NCBI GenBank assembly: GCA_023150915.1
Contig: JAKLKA010000114.1
Coordinates: forward strand, 1 to 43,576
DNA: 43,576 nt
Direction: 5' to 3'
Source: Polyangiaceae bacterium
GTDB lineage: Bacteria; Myxococcota_A; Polyangia; Polyangiales; Polyangiaceae
In this document: in pieces, positions 36,211 to 43,576 of the stretch
How positions within the stretch are numbered: position 1 is the first letter of the stretch
Layout of the letters: every line of letters starts with the position of its first letter
Notes under the pieces: model-generated
What the model was told of the DNA's origin: nothing
What the model saw: only the letters and a program-made list of their open reading frames with translations
Database searches by the model: none
Translations under genes and position numbers: made by a program

Positions 36211-37341
36211 TCAGCTGGGTGCAGAGAACAGGGCGATGACGCCGGTGTACAGCTGGAGCGAGGCGCGACCCGCGTGGGGCGCGATCTCGAACGACGACGC
36301 CAGGCCTGCGAACGGCATGTCGCCAAAGCGGCTGCGCAGGATCTTGGTGTCGACGTCGGGGCTGCCGTAGAGCGCGGCGCCGCGGCCGGCGCAGCTCACG
36401 TAGATGCCGAAGCGGGGGGCGGCCCCGGCGGCGGTTCTGAGGGCGTCGCGCGCCGCGGCTTCGAGATCGGCGCGGGCCCGGGCCGGGTCGCGCACCGCGA
36501 AGGCCATCAGCGTGCCCTCGCGCACCTCGTCCGAGATGAGCAGCCCGCGGCGCACCGGGTCGACGCCCTGCACGGCGCGAACCAAGAGCGCCGGGCGACC
36601 CTCGCCCGGGTCGCCCTCACCGAGCACCGCAAACACCAGGGGCTGACCGGCCAGGGCCTCGCCCACCGCGCTCAGCGCGTCGAGCGCCGGCTCACCTTCG
36701 ATGCGCGTCACGAGAGCGCCCCGCGTTTCGGTGATTCTACGGAGCGGTGAGAGCAGGCGGCAGGCGGGTGAGCTGCGGATCACCGGCGCCGACAGGCCGC
36801 GGATCAGCAAGGCCGCCGCTCGTCCCGAAGTGAGACGCCCTTCGGCGTCGATGCAGATCGGATCGACGCCGGTGGTGCCGGCCCCGAACAGGTGCGGGGT
36901 GACCCGCGCGCTCCACAAGGGCTCGAGGCTGGCCGGCGAGAAACCCTCGGGCCGGACGAACGAAAGCGCGGTCGGCGCGCTCGTCGCGCTGCGGTCGGTC
37001 AGGGCGCGCGCCAGGCCTTCCATTGCCTCGTCGGCGCCCGCGGCGGTGATGCTGAGCACCTCGGTGCGCCCGCCGGCCCAGATCACCCCGGCCGCCGCCG
37101 AATCGTTCTCGACCTCGCCACGCTCGGTCAGCACCCCGGCCCCCGTGGCCAAGAGCAGCGGCACGCCGGGCGCCGCGGCGGCCAGCTCACGGGCCAGCGC
37201 GTCGGCGCTCTCGGCCAGCGCACCACTGGCAAACACCAGGGCGCCCGCCGGGCGCGCCACGCGCGGCAACGCCGCCGCGAGCTCTCGGGCTGCGCGCGCG
37301 GCGCTTCGGGTCTGGACCACGAAGCTCGTCGCTCCCGCCAT
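36211..37341 (-). CDS. FIST-domain protein
   Basis: 376 residues from ATG 37341. The FIST N part spans about residues 25-215 (LVFASGALAESADALARE, LLLATGAGVLTERGEVEN, APTALSFVRPEGF), and the FIST C part has GIYVSCAGRGAALYGSPDVD (about 315-334), FAGLASSFEIAPHAG and LYTGVIALFSAP. The FIST domain is thought to be a ligand-sensing module, possibly for small molecules such as amino acids; no output domain is present. The gene is probably co-transcribed with the export gate gene (5-bp gap), an unusual pairing. It is divergent from the PP2C gene. The short hydrophilic sequence gives no sign of secretion. Confidence 0.85.
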   Translation of the reverse strand: MAGATSFVVQTRSAARAARELAAALPRVARPAGALVFASGALAESADALARELAAAAPGVPLLLATGAGVLTERGEVENDSAAAGVIWAGGRTEVLSITAAGADEAMEGLARALTDRSATSAPTALSFVRPEGFSPASLEPLWSARVTPHLFGAGTTGVDPICIDAEGRLTSGRAAALLIRGLSAPVIRSSPACRLLSPLRRITETRGALVTRIEGEPALDALSAVGEALAGQPLVFAVLGEGDPGEGRPALLVRAVQGVDPVRRGLLISDEVREGTLMAFAVRDPARARADLEAAARDALRTAAGAAPRFGIYVSCAGRGAALYGSPDVDTKILRSRFGDMPFAGLASSFEIAPHAGRASLQLYTGVIALFSAPS

Positions 37342-37454
37342 GGGCGGCCCACGTTATTTAACGACCGCCCCGGGTGCAAGGGCCGCCTCTCGGCTTTCGC
37401 CTGGCCGCCGGTTCCGCTAAAGGAAAGTGTCGCTCTTCGGCGGCACCGAGGCGC

Positions 37455-38222
37455 ATGAGCCAGTCGGGCGGACTCAAGATCAAGTCGTACGGCGCGACGG
37501 ACCTCGGCAAGCGCCGGCAGGTCAACGAAGACGCGTACCTGTGCGACGACGAGCTCGGCCTGTGGGTGGTGGCCGACGGCATGGGCGGGCACGCCGCGGG
37601 TGAGGTCGCCAGCCAAGAGGCCGTCGACACCGTCTACGGCATGGTCAAGCGCGGGAAGCACACGCTGGACCTCGAAGGCGAGTTCACCGAAGAGAAGGGC
37701 CGCGCCGCCGCGCGCATGCTCGAGGGCGCGGTGCAGGCGGCCACGTACATGGTGTTCGCCATGGCCGAGCTCGACGCCAACAAGGCCGGCATGGGCACCA
37801 CGCTCAGCACCATGATGGGGCTCGGCGACTACGCCATCTTGGCCCAGGTCGGCGACAGTCGGATCTACCGCGTGCGCGCCGGCGAGGCCGCACAACTGAC
37901 GGAAGATCACACGCTTATCGCCTGGCAGCTCAAGCAAGGCTTGATCACCGCCGAAGAGGCCAAGCACAGCCGTCACCGCAACGTGATCACCCGCGCCGTC
38001 GGAAACCGCGACTACGTCCAGGTCGACACCCACTGGGTCGAGCTGGAGCTGGGCGACCACTTCTTGCTCTGCAGCGACGGCCTGCACGGTTACCTGCGGA
38101 CCGCGGAAATCCCAGAGATTACCAACCTGGGCGGCGAGGCTTGCGTGAAGAAGCTGATCGAGATCGCAAACGCCCGCGGCGGCCGCGACAACATCACCGC
38201 CGTGCTGGTGGAAGTGACCTGA
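37455..38222 (+). CDS. PP2C-type protein phosphatase
   Basis: 255 residues from ATG 37455. Conserved metal-site sequences are RQVNEDAY (residues 21-28, D26), VVADGMGGHAAGE (D41), QVGDSRIYRV, LLCSDGLHGYL and GGRDNITAVLVEV. These give the two-metal Ser/Thr phosphatase of the PPM family, close to bacterial Stp. Such phosphatases remove phosphate added by Hanks-type kinases; one such kinase lies at 39981. It is followed 65 bp later by ddl. The 113-bp gap to the divergent FIST gene must contain both promoters. Confidence 0.93.
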   Translation: MSQSGGLKIKSYGATDLGKRRQVNEDAYLCDDELGLWVVADGMGGHAAGEVASQEAVDTVYGMVKRGKHTLDLEGEFTEEKGRAAARMLEGAVQAATYMVFAMAELDANKAGMGTTLSTMMGLGDYAILAQVGDSRIYRVRAGEAAQLTEDHTLIAWQLKQGLITAEEAKHSRHRNVITRAVGNRDYVQVDTHWVELELGDHFLLCSDGLHGYLRTAEIPEITNLGGEACVKKLIEIANARGGRDNITAVLVEVT

Positions 38223-38287
38223 CCGGCTCCCGCGTTTATTTGGCCGAACGCACCAACCTCCGTTAGCGACGGGGGTGAGGAGCTCGG

Positions 38288-39277
38288 ATGAAAGCGCGTC
38301 GAATCGGAGTCGTGATGGGTGGAACCTCGGCCGAGAGGGAGGTTTCCCTCAAGACCGGCCGTGCCGTGGCCGAGGCGCTGACCTCGGCGGGCCGCAACGT
38401 GGTCCCGATCGAGCTGGGGCCCGGGGTCGACACCATCGAGGCACTGCGCAAGGCCCGGGTCGACGTGGCCTTCTTGGCGCTGCATGGCCGGCTGGGCGAA
38501 GACGGCTGCATCCAGGGGCTGCTCGAGGTGCTGGGCACGCCGTACACCGGCTCGGGCGTGCTGGCGAGCGCGCTGGCGATGGACAAGGTGAAGAGCAAAG
38601 AGCTGTTCCGCCTGCACAACGTCCCCACGCCGCCCTACTACGTGTTCGACGGCGAGGGGGCCGACGTGGAAGAGGTCCACGGGTCGTTCGGCTTCCCGGT
38701 GGTGGTCAAGCCGCGCCGCGAAGGCTCGAGCTTCGGCATCGCCAAGGTGGACAGCCTGCCGGCCTTGGCACGCGCCATCGCCGACGCGCAGACCTACGAC
38801 CGCAGCGTGCTGGTCGAGCGCTTCATCGCGGGCAAAGAGATCTCGGTCGGCATCTTGGACGGCCGTGTGCTCGGCGCCATCGAGATCGCCCCCAAGACCG
38901 GGATGTACGACTATCACGCGAAATACACCGCGGGCGTGACCGAGTACTTCATGCCCGCGCGCCTGCCGCCCACGCGCTATCGCGGGGTGCTCAACCTGGC
39001 CGAGCGCGCCGCCCAGGCGCTCGACGTGGCCGGTGCGGTGCGGGTGGATCTGCTCGTGACCGAGGGGCAAAACGAGTACGTGCTCGAGGTCAACACCCTG
39101 CCGGGCATGACGCCCACCAGCCTGCTGCCCAAGATCGCCGCCGAGGCGGGCTACTCGTTCGCCGATCTGTGCGTCGCGATCGTCGACCGGGCGACGCTGG
39201 GCATGGCGGCGGTGACGCCCGCCCCCGAGCGACTGTCGCAGCCGGTCGCGCAGCCTGAAATCGCCATCGCGGTCTGA
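38288..39277 (+). CDS. ddl: D-alanine--D-alanine ligase
   Basis: 329 residues from ATG 38288, with GAGGAG 6 bp upstream. Family marks in order: GVVMGGTSAEREVSLKTG (about 7-24), LALHGRLGEDGCIQGLLE, TGSGVLASALAMDKVKSK, FPVVVKPRREGSSFGIAKV, VLVERFIAGKEISVGIL, IEIAPKTGMYDYHAKYTAG and YVLEVNTLPGMTPTSLLP. It joins two D-Ala residues with ATP for peptidoglycan precursor synthesis in the cytoplasm. The Mg2+- and ATP-binding residues are all in place. It converges on the lipoprotein at 39283 with only 5 bp between their ends. Confidence 0.96.
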   Translation: MKARRIGVVMGGTSAEREVSLKTGRAVAEALTSAGRNVVPIELGPGVDTIEALRKARVDVAFLALHGRLGEDGCIQGLLEVLGTPYTGSGVLASALAMDKVKSKELFRLHNVPTPPYYVFDGEGADVEEVHGSFGFPVVVKPRREGSSFGIAKVDSLPALARAIADAQTYDRSVLVERFIAGKEISVGILDGRVLGAIEIAPKTGMYDYHAKYTAGVTEYFMPARLPPTRYRGVLNLAERAAQALDVAGAVRVDLLVTEGQNEYVLEVNTLPGMTPTSLLPKIAAEAGYSFADLCVAIVDRATLGMAAVTPAPERLSQPVAQPEIAIAV

Positions 39278-39282
39278 GCAGC

Positions 39283-39963
39283 TCAGCGCGCCGCGGTGGC
39301 CGGCCCCTTGGCGCAGCGGTCGCGGACCCCCGAGTTGTGGCGGTCCACCATCGACTTGACCGCCTCGGGGTCGTCCTCGGGCGGGGTGAACACATAGCGG
39401 GCCTGGTCGGCCCGCGCCCGCTCACCCGAGCTGGGGCTGACCACGATGCCGGCAATGCCCAGGCCGAAGCCGGCGGCGATCAGCGCCGCGCCGCCGCCCA
39501 GGCGCCCGCCGTTGACGTCTTGGTCTTCTTCCGTGGTCCCATCCGAGTTCTTGGTGGTCTTGGTGTCGAACGAGGTGGCGAAGAAGTACGACCCGATCCC
39601 CAGGGCGATGACCCCCGCTGCGCCGAGCCCGCCGGCCAGCATCAGCTTGTTGTCGTGCCGCTCGACCCCTGCCTTGTGGCGGTCGATGATGGGCGACGAC
39701 CCGAGCCGCTCGGCGAGCCCCGGGATGCTCTCGGGCTGGCTCTCGCCGACCCGGTACGCCCCGAAGCCGTCCTTGCGCGCGGCGCTCGACCGCCCGCTGT
39801 GGCTGACCTCTTGGGACTCGGTCGGCGCCAGCACCAGCCACTCGGTGGACTCGCAGGCCGAGTTGGCCTTGCCGCTCTGCGTCGGTATCTCGCCCGGCAG
39901 CCGCGCGACCGTCGAAGCGCACCCCAGCGCCGGAATCAGCAGCGCCGCCCACAGTTTCTGCAT
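39283..39963 (-). CDS. Predicted lipoprotein with two C-terminal hydrophobic segments
   Basis: 226 residues from ATG 39963. The N-terminal signal is short, with lipobox ALGC at residue 15. A polar, Ser-rich middle (to about residue 105) is followed by two hydrophobic stretches, LMLAGGLGAAGVIALGIGSY and GGAALIAAGFGLGIAGIVV, separated by a polar loop (SFDTKTTKNSDGTTEED). This tail resembles that of the PEGA protein at 41804. The last 50 residues are charged. The function is unknown. It is divergent from the Ser/Thr kinase gene, with only 17 bp between start codons as annotated, which suggests the kinase may start further downstream. Confidence 0.72.
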   Translation of the reverse strand: MQKLWAALLIPALGCASTVARLPGEIPTQSGKANSACESTEWLVLAPTESQEVSHSGRSSAARKDGFGAYRVGESQPESIPGLAERLGSSPIIDRHKAGVERHDNKLMLAGGLGAAGVIALGIGSYFFATSFDTKTTKNSDGTTEEDQDVNGGRLGGGAALIAAGFGLGIAGIVVSPSSGERARADQARYVFTPPEDDPEAVKSMVDRHNSGVRDRCAKGPATAAR

Positions 39964-39980
39964 CGGGACCGGGAATTACC

Positions 39981-41807
39981 ATGCCCGACCGCCGCCGTCA
40001 CCGCCGCCTCTCTTGGGGTGACGCGGGGGACGCGCTAGCATTCAGGTCCTTGGGCAACGGGCAAGAAGCCGGGCGGGTCGTCGGCCGCTACGTGCTCTAC
40101 GACGAGATCGCGTCGGGGGGCATGGCGACGATCCACCTCGGCCGCATGATCGGCCAGGTCGGCTTTGCGCGCACCGTTGCCATCAAGCGCCTGCACCCGC
40201 ACTTCGCCAAGGACCCCGAGTTCGTGGCGATGTTCATCGACGAAGCCCGGCTGGCGGCGGGGATCCGCCACCCGAACGTGGTCTCGACCCTGGACGTGGT
40301 GGCGCTGGAGGGGGACCTGTTCCTGGTCATGGAATACGTCGAGGGCGACTCGCTCTCGCACCTGGTGAAGCGGGTGCACACGCGCGATCAGAGGATCCCG
40401 CCCGGGGTGGTCAGCGGCATCGTGAGCAACGTGCTCTACGGGCTCCACGCCGCGCACACCGCGATGGACGAGCGCGGCGAGGCCCTCTCGATCGTGCACC
40501 GCGACGTCTCGCCACAGAACATCTTGGTGGGGGTCGACGGCGTGGCACGGGTCGTGGACTTCGGCGTGGCCAAGGCCGCCCGCCGGATCATGGAGACCGA
40601 GGCCGGTCGCATCAAAGGCAAGTTCCGCTACATGGCACCCGAGCAGGTGCGAGCCGACAAGGTCGATCACCGGGTGGACGTGTTCGCCGCCGGCATCGTG
40701 CTGTGGGAGGCGCTGGTGGGGCGCGGCTTGTTCGTCGCCGACGAGCCGATGCGGACCATGAGCCTGGTGCTCGAGCACCCGATCCCGCCGCCCTCCAGCC
40801 TGGTGCCCGGCATCTTGCCCGACGTGGACGCGGTGGTGGCGAAGGCGCTCAGCCGCAACCTGGCCGAGCGCTATGCCAGCGCGCGAGAGATGGCGATCGA
40901 CCTGGAAAATGCCCTGCCGCCGGCGGTGCCGCGGGTGATCGGCGAGTGGGTCGACGGGCTGGTGGGCGACGCGCTGAAGCAGCGCGCGGCCCGGCTGATC
41001 GAGCTGGGCAGCGAGACCAGCGCGGCCGCAGCGGCGTCGGTCGCGGCGCCTGCCGTCCCGGCGCCTGCCGTCCCGGCGCCTGCCGTCCCGGCGCCTTCCG
41101 TCACGGCGCCTTCCGTCACGCCGCCTCCGGCCGAGGCCCCCGCCGCGCCACCGCCGGAGGTGGCCGCACCGCCCCCACCGGTCGCCGCTCCGTTCGTGGC
41201 GCCTGCGCCGGCACTGGCGCCAGAGCCCGCGCGCGAAGCGGCTCCGGTCGCGGTCGAGCCGGCGCCCGCGGTGGCACCGCGCACCGAGCCGAGCTCCCAG
41301 GTGTCCGAGGTCTCGACCGCAGCCTGGGACACCGCCGCGCAGCGCTCGCTCTTCCCCCACAAGAGCAAGCAGCTGAAGATCGTGGTCGCCTCGGTGGTCG
41401 GCGCGGCGGCGCTGTTCTTCCTGGTCGGCCTGGTGGTCATGACTGCGCGCGGCAAGGCCGACAGTGAGCCCGACGTGGTGCAGGTTCTGCCCACGGGCGT
41501 CCAGCAGCCTGCCGCCGCGAAGCCGCCGCAGCCCGTCGCCGAGCCGCCGGTCGCACCGGCACCAGAGCCGGTGCTGCCCGCGCCCAAAGCGAAGGACCCG
41601 GAACCGCCGCCGCCCGTCGCGGCGGCCCCGCCTCCGAAGGCGATCGGTTCCGAGCCGGCAAAAGCCGCGGCGCCCAAACCCGCGCCTGCGGCGGCAGCCG
41701 ACGTGGCGGCGCCCAAACCCCCGGCGCCGAAGCCCGCCGGGGACTGCAACCCGCCGTGGGTGATTGACGCGAGCGGCATCAAGAAGTTCAAACGGCACTG
41801 CCTGTGA
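39981..41807 (+). CDS. Hanks-type Ser/Thr protein kinase with C-terminal membrane segment
   Basis: 608 residues if started at ATG 39981; the kinase domain begins only at residue 34, so a later start is possible. The kinase core has the Gly-rich loop IASGGMATIHLG (43-54), AIKRL with K69, HRDVSPQN with D175, and DFGVAKA (193-199), all intact. YMAPEQV and FAAGIVLWEALVG follow. A long Pro/Ala-rich linker (about 345-450) leads to a membrane segment (IVVASVVGAAALFFLVGLVV). A second Pro/Ala stretch ends in GDCNPPWVIDASGIKKFK plus a last Cys, a tail seen in many myxobacterial kinases. The orientation places the linker tail outside the cytoplasm. The last 4 bp overlap the PEGA gene. Confidence 0.92.
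   Translation: MPDRRRHRRLSWGDAGDALAFRSLGNGQEAGRVVGRYVLYDEIASGGMATIHLGRMIGQVGFARTVAIKRLHPHFAKDPEFVAMFIDEARLAAGIRHPNVVSTLDVVALEGDLFLVMEYVEGDSLSHLVKRVHTRDQRIPPGVVSGIVSNVLYGLHAAHTAMDERGEALSIVHRDVSPQNILVGVDGVARVVDFGVAKAARRIMETEAGRIKGKFRYMAPEQVRADKVDHRVDVFAAGIVLWEALVGRGLFVADEPMRTMSLVLEHPIPPPSSLVPGILPDVDAVVAKALSRNLAERYASAREMAIDLENALPPAVPRVIGEWVDGLVGDALKQRAARLIELGSETSAAAAASVAAPAVPAPAVPAPAVPAPSVTAPSVTPPPAEAPAAPPPEVAAPPPPVAAPFVAPAPALAPEPAREAAPVAVEPAPAVAPRTEPSSQVSEVSTAAWDTAAQRSLFPHKSKQLKIVVASVVGAAALFFLVGLVVMTARGKADSEPDVVQVLPTGVQQPAAAKPPQPVAEPPVAPAPEPVLPAPKAKDPEPPPPVAAAPPPKAIGSEPAKAAAPKPAPAAAADVAAPKPPAPKPAGDCNPPWVIDASGIKKFKRHCL
41046..41120. repeat. 15-bp tandem repeat in kinase linker (5 units)
   Basis: Three identical units gcgcctgccgtcccg and two variants gcgccttccgtcacg encode APAVP and APSVT repeats in the Pro/Ala-rich linker. 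Confidence 0.9.
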
Positions 41808-42637
41808 CGAATCGGACCCCTCTTCTCGCGTTCGTGGGCGCGCTCGCCCTTTCTCCCGTCGCTCGGGCCGAAGGCAAGGCACCGTCCAAGGCCGAGTGCT
41901 TCGACGCGCACGAGCGAGCGCAGCTGGCGAACAAAGAGGGCAAGCCCAAGGCCGCGAAGAAAGAGTTCGCGATCTGCGCCGACGCCGCGTGCCCCAAGCT
42001 GGTCAAGACCGAGTGCGAGGCCGAGCTCGCCAAGGCGCTCGCGACCGTCCCGTCGGTGGTGCTCGTCGCGCTCGATGCGGGCAAGGCGCTGGCCGGCGCG
42101 AAGTGGACAATCGACGGCGCGCCGGCCGACGCGACGCCCGGCGCGATCGAGCTCGAGCCGGGCGAGCACCTCTTCCGGATCGAGGCGAGCGACGGCCGCA
42201 GCGCAGAGAAGCGGGTGACCCTGCAGCCGGGGCAGCGCGAGCTCAGGGTCGAGGTCGCGCTCGCGGCGCCGGCACCGGTCGCGCCCCCGCCGCCCGCGCC
42301 CGCGCCCGCAGCGAAACCCAGCGTGAGCCCGGTGGTCTGGGTGCTGGGCGGCGTGGCGGTGGTGGGGCTCGGCGGCTTCGTGGGCTTCGGGCTCGCGGGC
42401 AAGAGCAAAGAGAGCGATCTGGACCAGTGCAAGCCAGAGTGCGCGCGGAGCGAGGTCGATTCGATGCGGACCCGCTATCTGCTCGCGGACGTGTCGCTCG
42501 GCGTGGCGCTGGTCGCTGGCGGCGTGGGCGGGTACCTGTACTTCTCGCAGAAGAAGCGCCCCGCCGAGAAGGGGCTCACCCTGCGCGCACTGCCCGCGCG
42601 GGGTGGCCTGGGCGCCGCGCTCGGCACGCGGTTCTGA
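41804..42637 (+). CDS. PEGA-domain exported protein
   Basis: 277 residues from GTG 41804, overlapping the kinase stop codon (GTGA), so translation is coupled to the kinase. A signal peptide ends ARAEG near residue 24. A short helical, Cys-containing region (AECFDAHERAQLANKEGK, FAICADAACPKLVKTECEAE) resembles the TPR part of the gene at 1126. A PEGA-like domain follows (AKWTIDGAPADATPGAIELE, EHLFRIEASDGRSAEKRV), then a Pro/Ala linker and two hydrophobic segments (VVWVLGGVAVVGLGGFVGFG, LGVALVAGGVGGYLYF). The coupling suggests it acts with the kinase, perhaps as a substrate or partner in the envelope; this is inference. Confidence 0.8.
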   Translation: MTNRTPLLAFVGALALSPVARAEGKAPSKAECFDAHERAQLANKEGKPKAAKKEFAICADAACPKLVKTECEAELAKALATVPSVVLVALDAGKALAGAKWTIDGAPADATPGAIELEPGEHLFRIEASDGRSAEKRVTLQPGQRELRVEVALAAPAPVAPPPPAPAPAAKPSVSPVVWVLGGVAVVGLGGFVGFGLAGKSKESDLDQCKPECARSEVDSMRTRYLLADVSLGVALVAGGVGGYLYFSQKKRPAEKGLTLRALPARGGLGAALGTRF

Positions 42638-42640
42638 GAC

Positions 42641-43576
42641 TCAGCCGCCGCAGCTGGCGGTGAACGTCACCTTGCCGCCAGCGGTCAACGTCTGGCAGCT
42701 CTCGGGGCAGAGCACCGCGGCGCCTGCATATTCGAACCAGCCATCGCCGAACCCGCAGGCGATGGGCGTGTTGAGGCGGCTCAGCTTCTGCGCCCCCAAG
42801 GTGAGCGAGAGCTGCGAAGCGGTGTGCCCGCTGGGGATGGCGAAGCGGCAGGGGGTGACGGCGCGCTCCAGGGCGCTGCTGATGGAAAGTGCGCTGCTCA
42901 CCGACTCGGAGACAGCCGTTCCGCCGGCGCTCGCCAGGCTGTCGAGCATGCTCTTGGTCGCGTTCGGCATCGCCAGGAAGTGCGTTGCCATGCTGGGCCA
43001 CGCCGACGCGACGATCGTCGCGAACGTCGCGGTGCTACTGCTGCACCCGCCGCCATTGGTGGTCTGCGTGACGTCGGTGATGATCACCACGTCGACCTGC
43101 CGGCCCGGCTTGCTGGCAAGGTAACTGGTGCCGGCGTTCTTGCCGCCGTTCAGCACCCCCTCGAACGGGGTGGCCCCAGCCGTCGTGGTGCCGGCGAGCG
43201 AAGTCGCAATCGGCTGCGCCAGCGCCGGCAGCAGCCCGAACCCCACGGCCGGCGAGCCGTACCCTGCGCCAAGACAGCTGCCGCCGGTGTCGAGGCCGAA
43301 GTACTGCAGGCCGGCTTCGATGCCGGACGCCTTGGAGCCGGTCGCGAAGGTGTTGATGCCCGAGGTGGCGCTGCTGAACTTCGCGCCGTCGGCCATGCTC
43401 GCGGAACGGTCGAGCAAGAGATAGACCGCGCGCGGCAACGCCACCGCGTCGCCACTGGCGGGCTGGCATGTGCTGCCGCCGCTGCCCCCGCCGCCGGTGG
43501 GCGCGCCGCCACCGCCAGTGGGGGCGCCGCCGCCACCGGTGGGAGCGCCGCCGCCACCCGTTGGAGCGCCGCCACC
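42641..43576 (-). CDS. Von Willebrand A-domain protein with Gly-rich linker (5' end outside window)
   Basis: The frame is open up to the window end and ends at TGA 42641; 311 codons are visible. The upstream visible part is a Gly-rich linker with GGGGAPT repeats, then CQPASGDAVALPRAVYLLLD. The VWA domain follows, with the MIDAS motif DRSASM, and VDVVIITDVTQTT as a second MIDAS-like strand. The C-terminal part has several cysteines (GGGCSS, TPCRFAIP, IACGFGDGW, LCPESCQTL, TASCGG). GTG 43444 is the only internal start and is not likely to be the true one. VWA proteins with this linker are common surface lipoproteins in Myxococcota. It is convergent with the PEGA gene, 3 bp apart. Confidence 0.82.
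   Translation of the reverse strand, partial: GGGAPTGGGGAPTGGGGAPTGGGGAPTGGGGSGGSTCQPASGDAVALPRAVYLLLDRSASMADGAKFSSATSGINTFATGSKASGIEAGLQYFGLDTGGSCLGAGYGSPAVGFGLLPALAQPIATSLAGTTTAGATPFEGVLNGGKNAGTSYLASKPGRQVDVVIITDVTQTTNGGGCSSSTATFATIVASAWPSMATHFLAMPNATKSMLDSLASAGGTAVSESVSSALSISSALERAVTPCRFAIPSGHTASQLSLTLGAQKLSRLNTPIACGFGDGWFEYAGAAVLCPESCQTLTAGGKVTFTASCGG
43496..43576. repeat. 21-bp tandem repeat in VWA-protein linker (cut by window edge)
   Basis: Three complete 21-bp units and part of a fourth encode GGGGAPT on the minus strand. More units may lie outside the window. Confidence 0.85.

Overview
This is a very GC-rich, densely coded 43.6-kb chromosomal segment, most likely from a myxobacterium-like member of the Myxococcota (probably Polyangiales/Sorangiineae). 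The evidence is mixed but points one way: many lipoproteins with glycine/serine/threonine linkers, TPR and PEGA proteins, a Ser/Thr kinase with a Pro/Ala-rich linker and a C-terminal Cys-containing tail, an isolated type III export gate protein, and two SOS operators that fit the Myxococcus xanthus LexA consensus far better than the E. coli one. I saw no rRNA, tRNA, CRISPR array, insertion sequence, phage or integration site. Most of the window looks like core chromosome. The least conserved part is 6.2-15.2 kb.

Layout. 1-3.5 kb: a partial Gly-linker lipoprotein, a lipoprotein with a Lys/Ala/Pro tail, a TPR/PEGA protein, an orphan LarE sulfur transferase and another lipoprotein. 3.6-6.1 kb: imuA-imuB, the accessory half of the SOS mutasome, behind a LexA operator. 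6.2-13.6 kb: a large secreted protein (thrombospondin type 3 and Kelch-like parts) interrupted by one in-frame TAG, then two tandemly duplicated beta-propeller lipoproteins. 13.8-17.3 kb: a lipoprotein with a SUEL-type lectin domain and two apparent frameshifts near its 3' end, a sulfatase-superfamily lipoprotein without the usual cysteine, and a small lipoprotein. 17.3-20.6 kb: dnaE2, the third mutasome gene, with its own LexA operator. 20.6-24.2 kb: smc, split by a one-base frameshift. 24.5-31.8 kb: an FmdB-type zinc ribbon gene, then pheA, a lipoprotein, aroA, cmk, a lipoprotein and rpsA, a version of the known aromatic-amino-acid/cmk/rpsA cluster. 31.9-34.2 kb: an AI-2E-family permease and a membrane TPR-like protein. 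34.2-37.3 kb: a FIST-domain protein and a SctV/FlhA-type export gate, read on the minus strand. 37.4-43.6 kb: a PP2C phosphatase, D-Ala-D-Ala ligase, a lipoprotein, a Ser/Thr kinase overlapping a PEGA protein, and a partial von Willebrand A lipoprotein.

How the genes work together. The clearest system is the LexA-controlled ImuA-ImuB-DnaE2 translesion mutasome, split over two loci 11 kb apart but sharing matching operators. The second is the pheA-aroA-cmk-rpsA cluster, with two lipoproteins of similar plan inserted. The third is a signalling set: PP2C, Ser/Thr kinase and PEGA protein. I did not find a clearly new multi-gene defence or biosynthetic system. The strongest candidates for new biology are the FIST-SctV pair, the duplicated propeller lipoproteins next to the Kelch/TSP3 protein, and the bacterial SUEL lectin.

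Quality caution. Three apparent one-base losses, all in C/G-rich short runs on minus-strand genes, break the lectin gene (twice) and the normally essential smc. The in-frame TAG and a lipoprotein without a usual start codon add to this. Base-level errors in the assembly are a real possibility and should be excluded before any biological reading.
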